Notes under the pieces: generated by a model
Told to the model about the DNA's origin: nothing
The model's database searches: none
The model's input: only the letters and a program-made list of their open reading frames with translations
Shown: in pieces, positions 1 to 6,596 of the stretch
How the letters are laid out: each line of letters opens with the position of its first letter
Numbering within the stretch: position 1 is the stretch's first letter
Position numbers and translations under genes: made by a program
Assembly (NCBI GenBank): GCA_031271075.1
Contig: JAISWN010000074.1
Coordinates: 1-10,345, forward strand
Direction of reading: 5' to 3'
Source of the DNA: Treponema sp.
Lineage (GTDB): Bacteria; Spirochaetota; Spirochaetia; Treponematales; Breznakiellaceae
Length of the DNA: 10,345 bases

Positions 1-785
1 GCCTGGAAGCTGCCCCCGGAATCCACAAACACCCCTTCCAGGGCAAAGAGGACCCTGCCGCCGCCACGGATATACCGGTCAATCCGGTACAGGGCCCATT
101 CATCCAGATCCTCCGCCCCCCCAAGAACCAGGAGGATCGGCAGGGTATCGGAGATCTCTTCCCCCGGGCTGAGGAGCCGCGCCCGGTAAGCGGCCCGGAC
201 AAGCGTCTGATCGAGGAGGCGGTACTGGCCGTCCCAGTCACGGAAGGCGTCCCCCACGAGGATCCCGATCTGCCGCTCAGTCCCCCGGACCAGGGAAAGG
301 ATCCGGGAAGTAAGGTCGTACTCCAGGGTGTCCGGGGAAAACACCGCCGGCAGCAGTTCCAGCCGGTCCAGGTACTCCATGACTATCCCCGAATACACCG
401 TGGCAACGGCGGCTTCGTCCCGTTCCACTATCTCTATCTGCCGGGGCTCTATCCCCAGGGATTCTATTTCCCCCTCCATACCCGCCCCGGCGGGATCCCG
501 CACCGTAAGCCGTATCTTCCCCCGGGACCAGGAAGCGTACTCCCGCAACAGATCTTCCACCTCCCCCGGCAGGGGATGGACGGCAGAGAGCCTTTTGGAA
601 ACATAGTAGGTAATGCTAAGCGGTTCGGGGATCTCCCGGTGGAGATTCCGGGAAACCGGGGAAAGAGTGTGGGCCTTGCCCCGGGTCAGATCCAGGCGGA
701 ACCAGAACCGGCGGCTGAGGAGAAGTCCCAGGAAAATAAGCGCCAGGGACAAGAGGGTCAAAACGGCGGCTTGTCTCTTGGTCAT
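1..785 (-). CDS. gldG: GldG-type ABC transporter auxiliary protein, N-terminal part (cut by window edge)
   Basis: About 261 residues are visible before the gene runs off the left edge. The protein starts MTKRQAAVLTLLSLALIFLG, with one N-terminal membrane segment at about residues 7-25. A long extracytoplasmic domain follows, with the GldG/ABC_transp_aux pattern: the motif YYVSKRLS, then LREYASWSRGKI, then VRDPAG, and later IDRYIRGGGRVLFALEG. In this family the domain is a non-catalytic partner of the GldA/GldF ABC transporter. The start is the ATG at 785, three bases after the stop of the GldF gene, with AGGTGGAG as ribosome site overlapping the end of that gene, so the two are translationally coupled. 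Substrate and role outside Bacteroidetes gliding are not settled. Family call is firm; function is by analogy. Confidence 0.85.
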   Translation of the reverse strand, partial: MTKRQAAVLTLLSLALIFLGLLLSRRFWFRLDLTRGKAHTLSPVSRNLHREIPEPLSITYYVSKRLSAVHPLPGEVEDLLREYASWSRGKIRLTVRDPAGAGMEGEIESLGIEPRQIEIVERDEAAVATVYSGIVMEYLDRLELLPAVFSPDTLEYDLTSRILSLVRGTERQIGILVGDAFRDWDGQYRLLDQTLVRAAYRARLLSPGEEISDTLPILLVLGGAEDLDEWALYRIDRYIRGGGRVLFALEGVFVDSGGSFQ

Positions 786-788
786 CCC

Positions 789-1523
789 CTAGCTCCACCT
801 TCTGAAGAACAGCGCCCGGCTGTTCAGGTAGAGGAAGAGGAGGGTAACCAGAATAAAGAAGGCCAGATCCCGGCTGTCCAGAAGCCCCCGGGAAAAACTT
901 TCAAAGTGAAAGGACAAGGACACAAAATTGACAAAATCCGCCAGAGGCGGGGGCATGTCGAAGCTCAGGGGGAGGCGGTTTATCAGCATTACTACCAGGA
1001 GAACCGCCGCGCTCCCCAGGAAGGCCCCGGCCTGGCTTCGGAAGAGGGAGGAGAGGAAAAGCCCCAGGGAGAGGGCCGAAGCGCCCAGGAGGAGAAGGCC
1101 CGCGTATTCGGCCAGGATAACCCCGCCGTCAAAGTCCCCCAGGGGGAGGATAGAGAGGGGCAGCGGGACGGTCAGGAGGAGGATGGCAAAGAGGGCGGCG
1201 AAGGAGGCGAGGAACTTGCCCAGGGCCAGATCCCATTCGGAAAAAGGCATGGTCAAAAGCAGTTCCGCGGTCCCCAGCTTCCGCTCCTCCGCCCAACTTT
1301 TCATGGTGAGGGCCGGGATAAGGACGGTGAAGGCCAGAGGGAAGGCGGCAAACCAGGGCCGCAGGGTGGCGGCGTCCGCCACGAAGTAACCCTGAAAATA
1401 AAAAAGCCAGATGTTCACAAAGAGGACAAAAAACAGGGCCGCCCCGTAAAAGGCGGGGGAAATGGCGTAGGAGTAGATCTCCTTGCGGGCCAGCGCCACC
1501 GTCCGTCTGAGGGCCTCTTTCAT
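789..1523 (-). CDS. gldF: GldF-like ABC-2 type permease
   Basis: A 244-residue integral membrane protein with about six hydrophobic segments, near residues 18-40, 55-75, 100-125, 135-158, 162-185 and 215-235. Between segments 2 and 3 lies the ABC-2/GldF hallmark: ALTMKSWAEERKLGTAELLL followed by TMPFSEWDLALGKF. The C terminus LNSRALFFRRW is also typical of GldF. It would form the membrane channel for the ATPase encoded just upstream. Its ATG overlaps the stop of the ATPase gene by four bases (ATGA), a classic coupling signal, and its own stop lies three bases before the GldG start. Length fits the family. The transported substrate cannot be read from the sequence. Confidence 0.88.
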   Translation of the reverse strand: MKEALRRTVALARKEIYSYAISPAFYGAALFFVLFVNIWLFYFQGYFVADAATLRPWFAAFPLAFTVLIPALTMKSWAEERKLGTAELLLTMPFSEWDLALGKFLASFAALFAILLLTVPLPLSILPLGDFDGGVILAEYAGLLLLGASALSLGLFLSSLFRSQAGAFLGSAAVLLVVMLINRLPLSFDMPPPLADFVNFVSLSFHFESFSRGLLDSRDLAFFILVTLLFLYLNSRALFFRRWS

Positions 1524-2617
1524 TTCAAACCGGCCCCTGCCGCGGCGGGTTCCCGGTCTCCTGCCGCGGCGGGCCGCCCCTCTCCCCCGGAGACCTGCGT
1601 ATTTTCCTCGGCGGTAAGTTTGACAAAAATATCTTCCAGGCTCAAAGGTTTCCGGTTCATCATGAGGATCTTGTAGCCCTCCGCCAGGGCCCAGTCGAAG
1701 ATCCTTTCCCCCACCGCTTCCCCGGCATCCCCCGCGCCGCCGGGGATAAAAAACGACAGCTTTACCGCGCCGGCGGCAAGCCCCTCCAGGGGGCCCGGAA
1801 CCACGTCCGGCCCCAGGCGGCCGAGCTTTTCCCTGAGAGGGCGGAACCCCTCCGGCCCGCCCTGAGCGGCCGGCGCGATGCCGGCTGAGGGAGAGGCGCC
1901 GCCGGGGAGGACTCTCTCTTTAAGAACCAGTTCCCAGGTATCGCCTCCTCTCATGGCCCCGGCGATTTCCTCCGGCCTTCCCTGGGCGGCGATCCTCCCC
2001 TGGTTGATGATCAGCACCTGGGAACAGACCGCCTCCGCCTCCCGGAGGATGTGGGTGGAGAGGATCACGGTCTTCCGCTTTCCCAGTTCCCTGATGAGGG
2101 AGCGGATTTCGATGATCTGGTTGGGATCGAGGCCGCCGGTAGGCTCATCCAGGATCAGAACGGGGGGATCGTGGATAATCGCCTGGGCAAGGCCGGCGCG
2201 CTGCCTGAAACCCCTGGAGAGGGTTTCTATTTTCCGGGAACGGTAAGGGGAAAGGCCGCAGGCTTCAAGGCTCGCGTTAAGGGCCTCCCGCTGCCGGGCC
2301 GGGGGGATAAGCCTTGCCCGGACGACAAAGGAGAGGTACTCCTCCACCGTAAGTTCCCCGTAGAGGGCCGCGCTTTCCGGCAGATAGCCCACGCGCTTTT
2401 TCAGCTCCACCGGATCCTCCTCCACCGGGATACCGTCCACCAGGGCTGTCCCCGAGGAAGGAAAGTGAAAACCCGCCAGGATCTTCATCACCGTGGTTTT
2501 TCCCGCGCCGTTGGGGCCCAGGAAACCGAGAACCTGATCCTTCCCCAGGGAAAAGGAAATACCATCTACCGCTTTGACTTTCCCGTAATACTTGGAAAGA
2601 TCCCGCACTTCTATCAT
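1520..2617 (-). CDS. GldA-like ABC transporter ATPase with Ala/Gly/Pro-rich insert and tail
   Basis: A 365-residue cytoplasmic ATPase that powers the adjacent GldF/GldG pair. Visible motifs are Walker A GPNGAGKTT (34-42), a signature read as LSRGFRQRAGL (133-143, in place of the LSKGY common in this subfamily), Walker B LILDEPTGGLDP (154-165) and the switch histidine H189 in LSTH. The nucleotide-binding domain is complete by about residue 230. After it comes a low-complexity segment, GGASPSAGIAPAAQGGP, then a C-terminal domain ending LSLEDIFVKLT as in other ABC-2 ATPases, then a repetitive tail with two PAAAG units. ABC-2 ATPases usually run near 300 residues, so the insert and tail account for the extra length. 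The start is the ATG at 2617, with GGAG six bases upstream. It lies 28 bases after rnz. Confidence 0.9.
   Translation of the reverse strand: MIEVRDLSKYYGKVKAVDGISFSLGKDQVLGFLGPNGAGKTTVMKILAGFHFPSSGTALVDGIPVEEDPVELKKRVGYLPESAALYGELTVEEYLSFVVRARLIPPARQREALNASLEACGLSPYRSRKIETLSRGFRQRAGLAQAIIHDPPVLILDEPTGGLDPNQIIEIRSLIRELGKRKTVILSTHILREAEAVCSQVLIINQGRIAAQGRPEEIAGAMRGGDTWELVLKERVLPGGASPSAGIAPAAQGGPEGFRPLREKLGRLGPDVVPGPLEGLAAGAVKLSFFIPGGAGDAGEAVGERIFDWALAEGYKILMMNRKPLSLEDIFVKLTAEENTQVSGGEGRPAAAGDREPAAAGAGLK
1536..1573. repeat. 14-bp direct repeat in the tail of the ABC ATPase gene
   Basis: CCTGCCGCGGCGGG occurs at 1536-1549 and again at 1560-1573. The copies are 24 bases (eight codons) apart, so reading frame is kept. 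On the coding strand they encode the two PAAAG units in the last 20 residues of the ATPase. Each copy contains the palindrome CCGCGG. The pattern suggests a small in-frame duplication. Confidence 0.8.
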
Positions 2618-2645
2618 GGATCTCCGTACTCCACCGATCCTTCCA

Positions 2646-3572
2646 TCAGTCTTCGTACTCCATGGGAAAGACCATCCGATCCCTGGTCAGCACGGTTCGG
2701 GGAAAGATCCCCTGGGCCTCCTGTAAAAGCCGCTTGAGATCGTATTCGGTGTAACGGGGGCTGTAGTGGATCAGGGCGAGTTTCTTTACCTTCCCCTCCA
2801 GGGCGATCCGGGCCGCCTCCCCGGCGGTCATGTGCTTCTTCTCCCGGGCGGTTTCCAGGAGGGCCTTTTCAAACATCCCCTCGCAGACAAAGAGATCCGA
2901 TCCCGCCACCTCGTCCGCGATGTCCCTGAAGGCCAGGGTATCGGTAACGAAGGAGAATTTCCGCCCCGAACGGGGGCTTCCCAGCACTTCTTCAGGCCGC
3001 ACATCCCGGCCATCCGCAAGCCTGACGGTTTCCCCGGACTGGAGCCGGGACCAGAGGGGGCCCCGGGGAATCCCCAGGGCTTCGGCCTTTTCGGGGTGGA
3101 ATTCCCCGGGCCGCATGTCTTCCTCCAGAGTATAGCCGTAACAGGGTTTGGTATGCCGCAGGGGAAAGGCCCTTACCCGGAAATCCTCCCCCTGGTAAAC
3201 CACGCCGGGCTCGGTAATCTCCCGGATCACAATCTCGTAGTTGATGTACATGTCCAGTACCCGGCGGCTTGTCTCGATGTACTCGGCTATCCGGGGAGGC
3301 CCGACGATGTAGAGGGGATCGTCCCGGTCTACCTGGGAGGAAAGCATGAGGAGGCCGGGTATGCCGGTTACATGATCCGCGTGGGTATGGCTTACAAAAA
3401 TGACGGAAATTTTTTTCCACCGCAGGTTGAGCCTCCGCAGGGAGACCTGGGTGCCCTCGCCGCCGTCAAAGAGGAAAAGCTCCCCCTCCCGCCGCAGGAG
3501 GACGGAGGTAAGGTGCCGGTTGGGCAGGGGCATCATGCCCCCGGAGCCCAGAACAAAAGCTTCAAGATTCAT
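2646..3572 (-). CDS. rnz: Ribonuclease Z (tRNA 3'-end endonuclease)
   Basis: A 308-residue metallo-beta-lactamase-fold nuclease that removes 3' trailers from tRNA precursors. The zinc-site motif SHTHADH gives H62, H64, D66 and H67. Further ligands are H140 (RHTKP), D211 (FVTDT) and H269 (LIHYSPRY), and the conserved H247 sits in HMTAGEAA. These positions agree almost exactly with those of the Bacillus subtilis enzyme, and so does the length. The motif usually read DCGEGTQ is DGGEGTQ here (35-41), a change outside the metal site. The ATG at 3572 puts the first beta strand (LEAFVLGSGG) at the correct place, although its ribosome site is weak. It is the first gene of an apparent operon with the Gld-type transporter and has its own promoter. 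Confidence 0.93.
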   Translation of the reverse strand: MNLEAFVLGSGGMMPLPNRHLTSVLLRREGELFLFDGGEGTQVSLRRLNLRWKKISVIFVSHTHADHVTGIPGLLMLSSQVDRDDPLYIVGPPRIAEYIETSRRVLDMYINYEIVIREITEPGVVYQGEDFRVRAFPLRHTKPCYGYTLEEDMRPGEFHPEKAEALGIPRGPLWSRLQSGETVRLADGRDVRPEEVLGSPRSGRKFSFVTDTLAFRDIADEVAGSDLFVCEGMFEKALLETAREKKHMTAGEAARIALEGKVKKLALIHYSPRYTEYDLKRLLQEAQGIFPRTVLTRDRMVFPMEYED

Positions 3573-3638
3573 CGCCAGGGCAGTATACCTGAGTTTGGCG
3601 GGATTTTTCCAGTGTGAGCTAAAAACGGAGAAAAGGTA

Positions 3639-3666
3639 TTTATATTCCCTGTACTAATAATGTGAA
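3639..3666 (-). promoter_or_regulatory. Predicted sigma70-type promoter of the rnz-ABC operon
   Basis: On the minus strand, TTCACA (3666-3661) and TATAAA (3644-3639) are separated by 16 bases. Each hexamer matches consensus at five of six positions. The -10 box ends 66 bases before the rnz start codon. The surrounding 101-base gap is AT-rich compared with its GC-rich neighbours. Prediction by eye only. Confidence 0.55.
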
Positions 3667-3670
3667 CAGG
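3648..3670. promoter_or_regulatory. Imperfect dyad overlapping the rnz promoter (possible operator)
   Basis: The 23-base segment has the symmetric pattern CCTGT-n-C-nn-AT-n-AT-nn-G-n-ACAGG, with eight of eleven half-site positions symmetric. It covers the -35 box and most of the promoter spacer, where a repressor would block RNA polymerase. It also lies three bases after the HAD phosphatase stop and could form a weak 5-bp hairpin in that transcript. No T-run follows, so it is not a convincing terminator. Confidence 0.3.
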
Positions 3671-3673
3671 CCC

Positions 3674-4456
3674 TTAATCCGGGATCTCAAAGACCCCTTC
3701 CAGGATATGTTTTGGCCGGTAGGGGTAAACGCCGATATCCTCCAGGGCGGTAACTCCCGAGAGAACCAGCACGGTTTCGATTTCCGATTCAATGCCCGCC
3801 ACGATGTCCGTGTCCATCCGATCCCCCACGATAACCGTGTCCTCCCGGTGGGAATTGAGACGGCGCAGGCCGTGGCGCATCATCAGGGGGTTGGGCTTTC
3901 CCACAAAGTAGGCTTTCGTTTTCGCCGCCAGCTCTATGGGGGCGACCAGGGCGCCGCAGGCGGGGACTATGCCGCCCTCGGCGGGGCCGGAGAGATCCGG
4001 GTTGGTGCCGATGAGCCGCGCTCCGCCAAGGACGAGTTTTACCGCCCGTTCCAGGGATTCCAAGCTGTAACCCCTGCCCTCCCCGACCACCACGTAATCG
4101 GGGTTAACGTTGTTCATGGTGAACCCCGCGTCGTAGAGGGCCTGGATAAGGCCGGGTTCGCCGATGACGTAGACCGAGCCGCCGGGATGCTGGGAGGCAA
4201 GGAAACTTGCGGTAGCCAGGGCGCTGGTGTAAAAATGCTCCGGATCAACCATGATTCCCAGCCGGGAGAGCTTCTGGGCCAGCTCCAGGGGAGACCGCTC
4301 GCTGGAATTGGTCAGAAAGAGGTAGCCCTTCCCGTTGGCGGAAAGCCAGTCCACAAATTCCACCGCCCCCTTAAGGAGCCGGTTTCCGTGGTAGATCACC
4401 CCGTCCATATCAATGATAAAGGATCTTTTTGCCCTGATATGGGATAAGTCTTTCAT
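3674..4456 (-). CDS. HAD-superfamily subfamily IIA phosphatase (NagD/p-nitrophenylphosphatase type)
   Basis: A 260-residue cytoplasmic phosphohydrolase. Motif I is DMDGV (16-20), with D16 the expected nucleophile and D18 the acid/base. Motif II is TNSS (49-52), motif III is the lysine K187 in GKPNP, and motif IV is GDRMDTD (211-217). The large C2-type cap between motifs II and III (about 85-180) marks subfamily IIA, as in NagD, AraL and phosphoglycolate phosphatases. The substrate cannot be assigned; NagD enzymes act on nucleotides and sugar phosphates. The ATG at 4456 has AAAGG only one base upstream, so its ribosome site is poorly spaced, but no better start precedes motif I. It is on the same strand as rnz, 101 bases before it, and the rnz promoter lies between them. 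Confidence 0.9.
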   Translation of the reverse strand: MKDLSHIRAKRSFIIDMDGVIYHGNRLLKGAVEFVDWLSANGKGYLFLTNSSERSPLELAQKLSRLGIMVDPEHFYTSALATASFLASQHPGGSVYVIGEPGLIQALYDAGFTMNNVNPDYVVVGEGRGYSLESLERAVKLVLGGARLIGTNPDLSGPAEGGIVPACGALVAPIELAAKTKAYFVGKPNPLMMRHGLRRLNSHREDTVIVGDRMDTDIVAGIESEIETVLVLSGVTALEDIGVYPYRPKHILEGVFEIPD

Positions 4457-4516
4457 ACCTTTACTATAAGCCTTTTGGAAACAAGCTGGTAGCTAGACAA
4501 TATGAAGTATGGTCTC

Positions 4517-4547
4517 AAAAAAACGCCGCTTAGGCGCTTTTTTACCC
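4517..4547. repeat. A6/T6-flanked palindrome, diverged relative of the hairpin at 7620-7650
   Basis: CGCC (4524-4527) pairs with GGCG (4533-4536) around a GCTTA loop. After one A/C mismatch the stem continues as six A-T pairs (4517-4522 with 4538-4543). Read on the minus strand and including the flanking GGGT, 26 of 31 positions equal those at 7620-7650 on the plus strand. The T-run makes it terminator-like in both directions, yet it lies between two divergently transcribed genes where no known transcript ends. The rest of this 225-base intergenic region holds a second weak inverted repeat (GACGC 4569-4573 with GCGTC 4591-4595) and a candidate promoter. Confidence 0.65.
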
Positions 4548-4619
4548 GGGACACATACCGGACGAGGGGACGCAAGGCCCACAGGCCGCCGCGTCTTCAT
4601 CAGTTTCCCGCTTCTCGCC

Positions 4620-4647
4620 TTGTAAAGCCTCCGGCCTCTGATATACC
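4620..4647 (+). promoter_or_regulatory. Weak candidate promoter for the DUF362 gene
   Basis: TTGTAA (4620-4625) and TATACC (4642-4647) are spaced by 16 bases, each matching consensus at four of six positions. The -10 box ends 34 bases before the start codon, leaving room for the AAGGAG ribosome site at 4664-4669. Speculative. Confidence 0.3.
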
Positions 4648-4681
4648 ATATCTCACCCGGCTTAAGGAGAGCGGTTAAAGA

Positions 4682-5812
4682 ATGGGAACGCCAAAGGTTT
4701 ACTTTACGGATATGCGCTGCGCGGTTGGGGAGAGCCTTCTGGTTAAACTGGACCGGCTTATCGGCAAGGCAGGCATCGCGGGGATCGATTTTAAGCGGAA
4801 ATACGCGGCCATCAAGATCCACTTCGGCGAGCCGGGGAACCTGGCTTTCCTGCGCCCCAATTTCGCCAAGGTGGTGGCGGACAGGATCAAGGCCTTGGGG
4901 GGTATGCCTTTTTTGACGGACTGCAACACCCTCTACACGGGGAGGCGGAACAACGCCCTGGTCCACCTGGACGCGGCTTTCGAGAACGGCTATACCCCTT
5001 TCTCCACGGGGGTACAGAACATCATTGCCGACGGACTCCGGGGTACGGATGACGTGGAAGCGCCGGTCAGGGGCGGGGAGTACTGCAAGACGGCCTATAT
5101 CGGCCGGGCGATCATGGATGCGGACATCGTGGTTTCCCTGAACCACTTCAAGGGCCACGAGAGCACGGGCTTCGGCGGGGCCCTTAAAAATATCGGCATG
5201 GGCTCCGGCAGCCGGGCGGGCAAGATGATCATGCACAACGACGGGAAGCCCCAGGTGAACGGGGCCGGCTGTATCGGGTGCGGGATCTGCGTCCGTTTCT
5301 GCGCCCACGGGGCTATCGAATTCGGACCGGACAAAAAGGCCCGTATCAACCAGGAAAAATGCGCGGGCTGCGGCCGCTGTATCGGGGCGTGCAGCAAGGA
5401 TGCCATCGAAAACGACTGGGCTTCCAGCAACCCGGCGCTGAACTGCAAGATCGCCGAGTACGCCAAGGCGGTGCTGGACGGGAGGCCGAATTTCCATATC
5501 AATGTGGTAAACCAGGTATCCCCCTACTGCGACTGCCACGGGGAAAGCGACGCGGCGGTGGTACCGGATATCGGCATCTTTGCCGGTTTCGACCCGGTAG
5601 CCCTGGATAAAGCCTGCATTGACGCGGTAAACGCCGCCCCCGGCATAAAGTCCAGTATCATCGGGGAGCGGGAAGAGAGCCACCGGGACGAAAAGGGGCG
5701 TCAGGATCATTTTTTAGATATCCACCCCACCGCCGACTGGCGCGCCCAGATCGCCCACGCGGAAAAGATTGGGTTGGGTGTTGGCAAATACGAACTAATC
5801 ACCGTAAAATAG
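4682..5812 (+). CDS. DUF362 domain protein with two [4Fe-4S] ferredoxin motifs
   Basis: A 376-residue predicted cytoplasmic iron-sulfur protein. The N-terminal half matches the DUF362 family: KIHFGEPGN (45-53), FLRPNF, LTDCNTLYTG (78-87) and SLNHFKGHESTGFGGALKN, with the glycine/histidine-rich core at about 152-190. In place lies a two-cluster ferredoxin insert with C197, C200, C203, C207 and C227, C230, C233, C237, each in CxxCxxCxxxC spacing. The C-terminal part completes DUF362 (FAGFDPVALDKACIDAV). The family is widespread in anaerobes, but its reaction is not established; an electron-transfer role is inferred from the clusters alone. There is no signal peptide. The ATG at 4682 has AAGGAG 12 bases upstream, slightly far. 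It is followed at 67 bases by a small cysteine-rich gene that may share its transcript. Confidence 0.9.
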   Translation: MGTPKVYFTDMRCAVGESLLVKLDRLIGKAGIAGIDFKRKYAAIKIHFGEPGNLAFLRPNFAKVVADRIKALGGMPFLTDCNTLYTGRRNNALVHLDAAFENGYTPFSTGVQNIIADGLRGTDDVEAPVRGGEYCKTAYIGRAIMDADIVVSLNHFKGHESTGFGGALKNIGMGSGSRAGKMIMHNDGKPQVNGAGCIGCGICVRFCAHGAIEFGPDKKARINQEKCAGCGRCIGACSKDAIENDWASSNPALNCKIAEYAKAVLDGRPNFHINVVNQVSPYCDCHGESDAAVVPDIGIFAGFDPVALDKACIDAVNAAPGIKSSIIGEREESHRDEKGRQDHFLDIHPTADWRAQIAHAEKIGLGVGKYELITVK

Positions 5813-5879
5813 AGTGGGATTTTCAGAACTGTCGCTTTGAAAATGCCGATAAAATCAAGAGACGAAGAGGAGAGAAATT

Positions 5880-6020
5880 ATGGCGTGTCCCAATGTGAAA
5901 GAGTGTGCCTGTCCCAACGTCGATTGCGCCAACCATGCAAAGTGTTGCGACTGTGTGGCCAACCACCGGAAGAACGGCAATCTGCCGGTATGCCTCCGGC
6001 CCAAGGCGGACAAAAAGTAG
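5880..6020 (+). CDS. Small eight-cysteine protein (46 aa), possibly DUF6485-like
   Basis: A very short gene encoding 46 residues with cysteines at 3, 9, 11, 16, 22, 23, 25 and 38. The ATG at 5880 is preceded by a strong AGGAG at 5868-5872 with seven-base spacing, which is the main support that it is translated. The core KCCDCVANHRKNGNLPVC resembles a recurrent family of short anaerobe proteins with the pattern CCxCvxxHrxxgxLPaC, which I recall as DUF6485; the name is from memory and was not checked. The eight cysteines and two histidines suggest metal binding (zinc or an iron-sulfur cluster). No signal peptide or membrane segment is present. Its position after the ferredoxin-like DUF362 gene fits an iron-sulfur or redox context, but its function is unknown. 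Confidence 0.75.
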   Translation: MACPNVKECACPNVDCANHAKCCDCVANHRKNGNLPVCLRPKADKK

Positions 6021-6079
6021 GCCACCTCTCCCCCGGACAAGAGAGGCGTCCCGGGGAAGGCACGGTTCTGGAGGTAACT

Positions 6080-6592
6080 ATGAAAAAAAGAGTCTTTATA
6101 TGTGCGGTTTTCTGCCTTGTATGCGTAACTGTGGTCTTTCCGGTGGAGGAAGTAAGCCGGGAAACCATCCCCATTAACTGGGACGAAGGCAAATTCGACA
6201 TGTACCGTTATACCGATACCTTTATGCGGGAATATGGTTACTACTCCATCGATTATGCCATCAAAGAAAACGCCACCGCTTCTGTCTGGAATACCCAGAT
6301 TATCACCATCAAATACCGGAATCCCGATTACTGGGTGATACACGAGGTTCATAACTACTTCATGATCAGCTACTACTTTGCGGATACCCGGATAACCAAC
6401 AACCGCAGCCAGACAGAATACACGATCAGTCCCTACGAGAAGAACGGAGGGGACTGGCTGCTGTACGTCAGAAAGCACAATTCCATCATTTCGAAGATCG
6501 GCCTGCTTATACAGGACCTAAAGGCGGTTAACACGGCAAAGCGGGAGAAGGACAGCGCCTATCTGGACGCCGCTTCCCGGATGCTTTACTAG
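6080..6592 (+). CDS. Secreted protein of unknown function (170 aa)
   Basis: The protein begins MKKRVFICAVFCLVCVTVVF, a typical export signal with a positive start and about 17 hydrophobic residues, so it is probably periplasmic or anchored. No clean signal peptidase I site is seen, and the cysteines lie in a poor lipobox. The mature part is rich in tyrosine, asparagine and isoleucine, with alternating patterns (NTQIITIKYRNPDYWVIHEV, WLLYVRKHNSIISKIGLL) suggesting a beta-rich fold and then a C-terminal helix. The frame stays open upstream to 5837, but the start at 6080 is chosen because GGAGG (6070-6074) sits five bases before it and because it exposes the signal peptide. I do not recognise the family. 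It follows the cysteine-rich gene by 59 bases and ends tail-to-tail with the uptake operon. Confidence 0.8.
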   Translation: MKKRVFICAVFCLVCVTVVFPVEEVSRETIPINWDEGKFDMYRYTDTFMREYGYYSIDYAIKENATASVWNTQIITIKYRNPDYWVIHEVHNYFMISYYFADTRITNNRSQTEYTISPYEKNGGDWLLYVRKHNSIISKIGLLIQDLKAVNTAKREKDSAYLDAASRMLY

Positions 6593-6596
6593 CCTG

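Noticed and set aside
576..1676. Long plus-strand open frame of 366 codons opposite the GldF and ATPase genes
   Set aside because: Its product is a Gly/Gln/Glu/Lys-rich string without domain pattern, exactly as expected from the antisense of GC-rich membrane-protein codons; the minus-strand genes have clear motifs and coupled starts.
3587..3600. TATACT close to the rnz start as an alternative -10 box
   Set aside because: It would lie nine bases before the ATG and has no fitting -35 hexamer, whereas the pair at 3639-3666 is much better.
4517..4543. Rho-independent terminator for a neighbouring gene
   Set aside because: The flanking genes are transcribed away from it, so no known transcript reaches it. 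The match to the intragenic copy favours a repeat, although terminator activity is not excluded.
4493..5710. Minus-strand open frame of 405 codons opposite the DUF362 gene
   Set aside because: No recognisable domain. The plus strand has ferredoxin motifs, a ribosome site and DUF362 signatures, so this is an antisense shadow. Its tail crosses the 4517-4547 palindrome.
6025..6056. Hairpins CCTCTC/GAGAGG and CCCCGG/CCGGGG between the cysteine-rich and secreted-protein genes
   Set aside because: The two stems compete and have long loops and no T-run, so I cannot distinguish them from chance in such GC-rich sequence.
5837..6592. Longer 251-residue version of the secreted protein
   Set aside because: It would bury the signal peptide inside the protein and overlap the whole cysteine-rich gene; the start at 6080 has GGAGG with five-base spacing.
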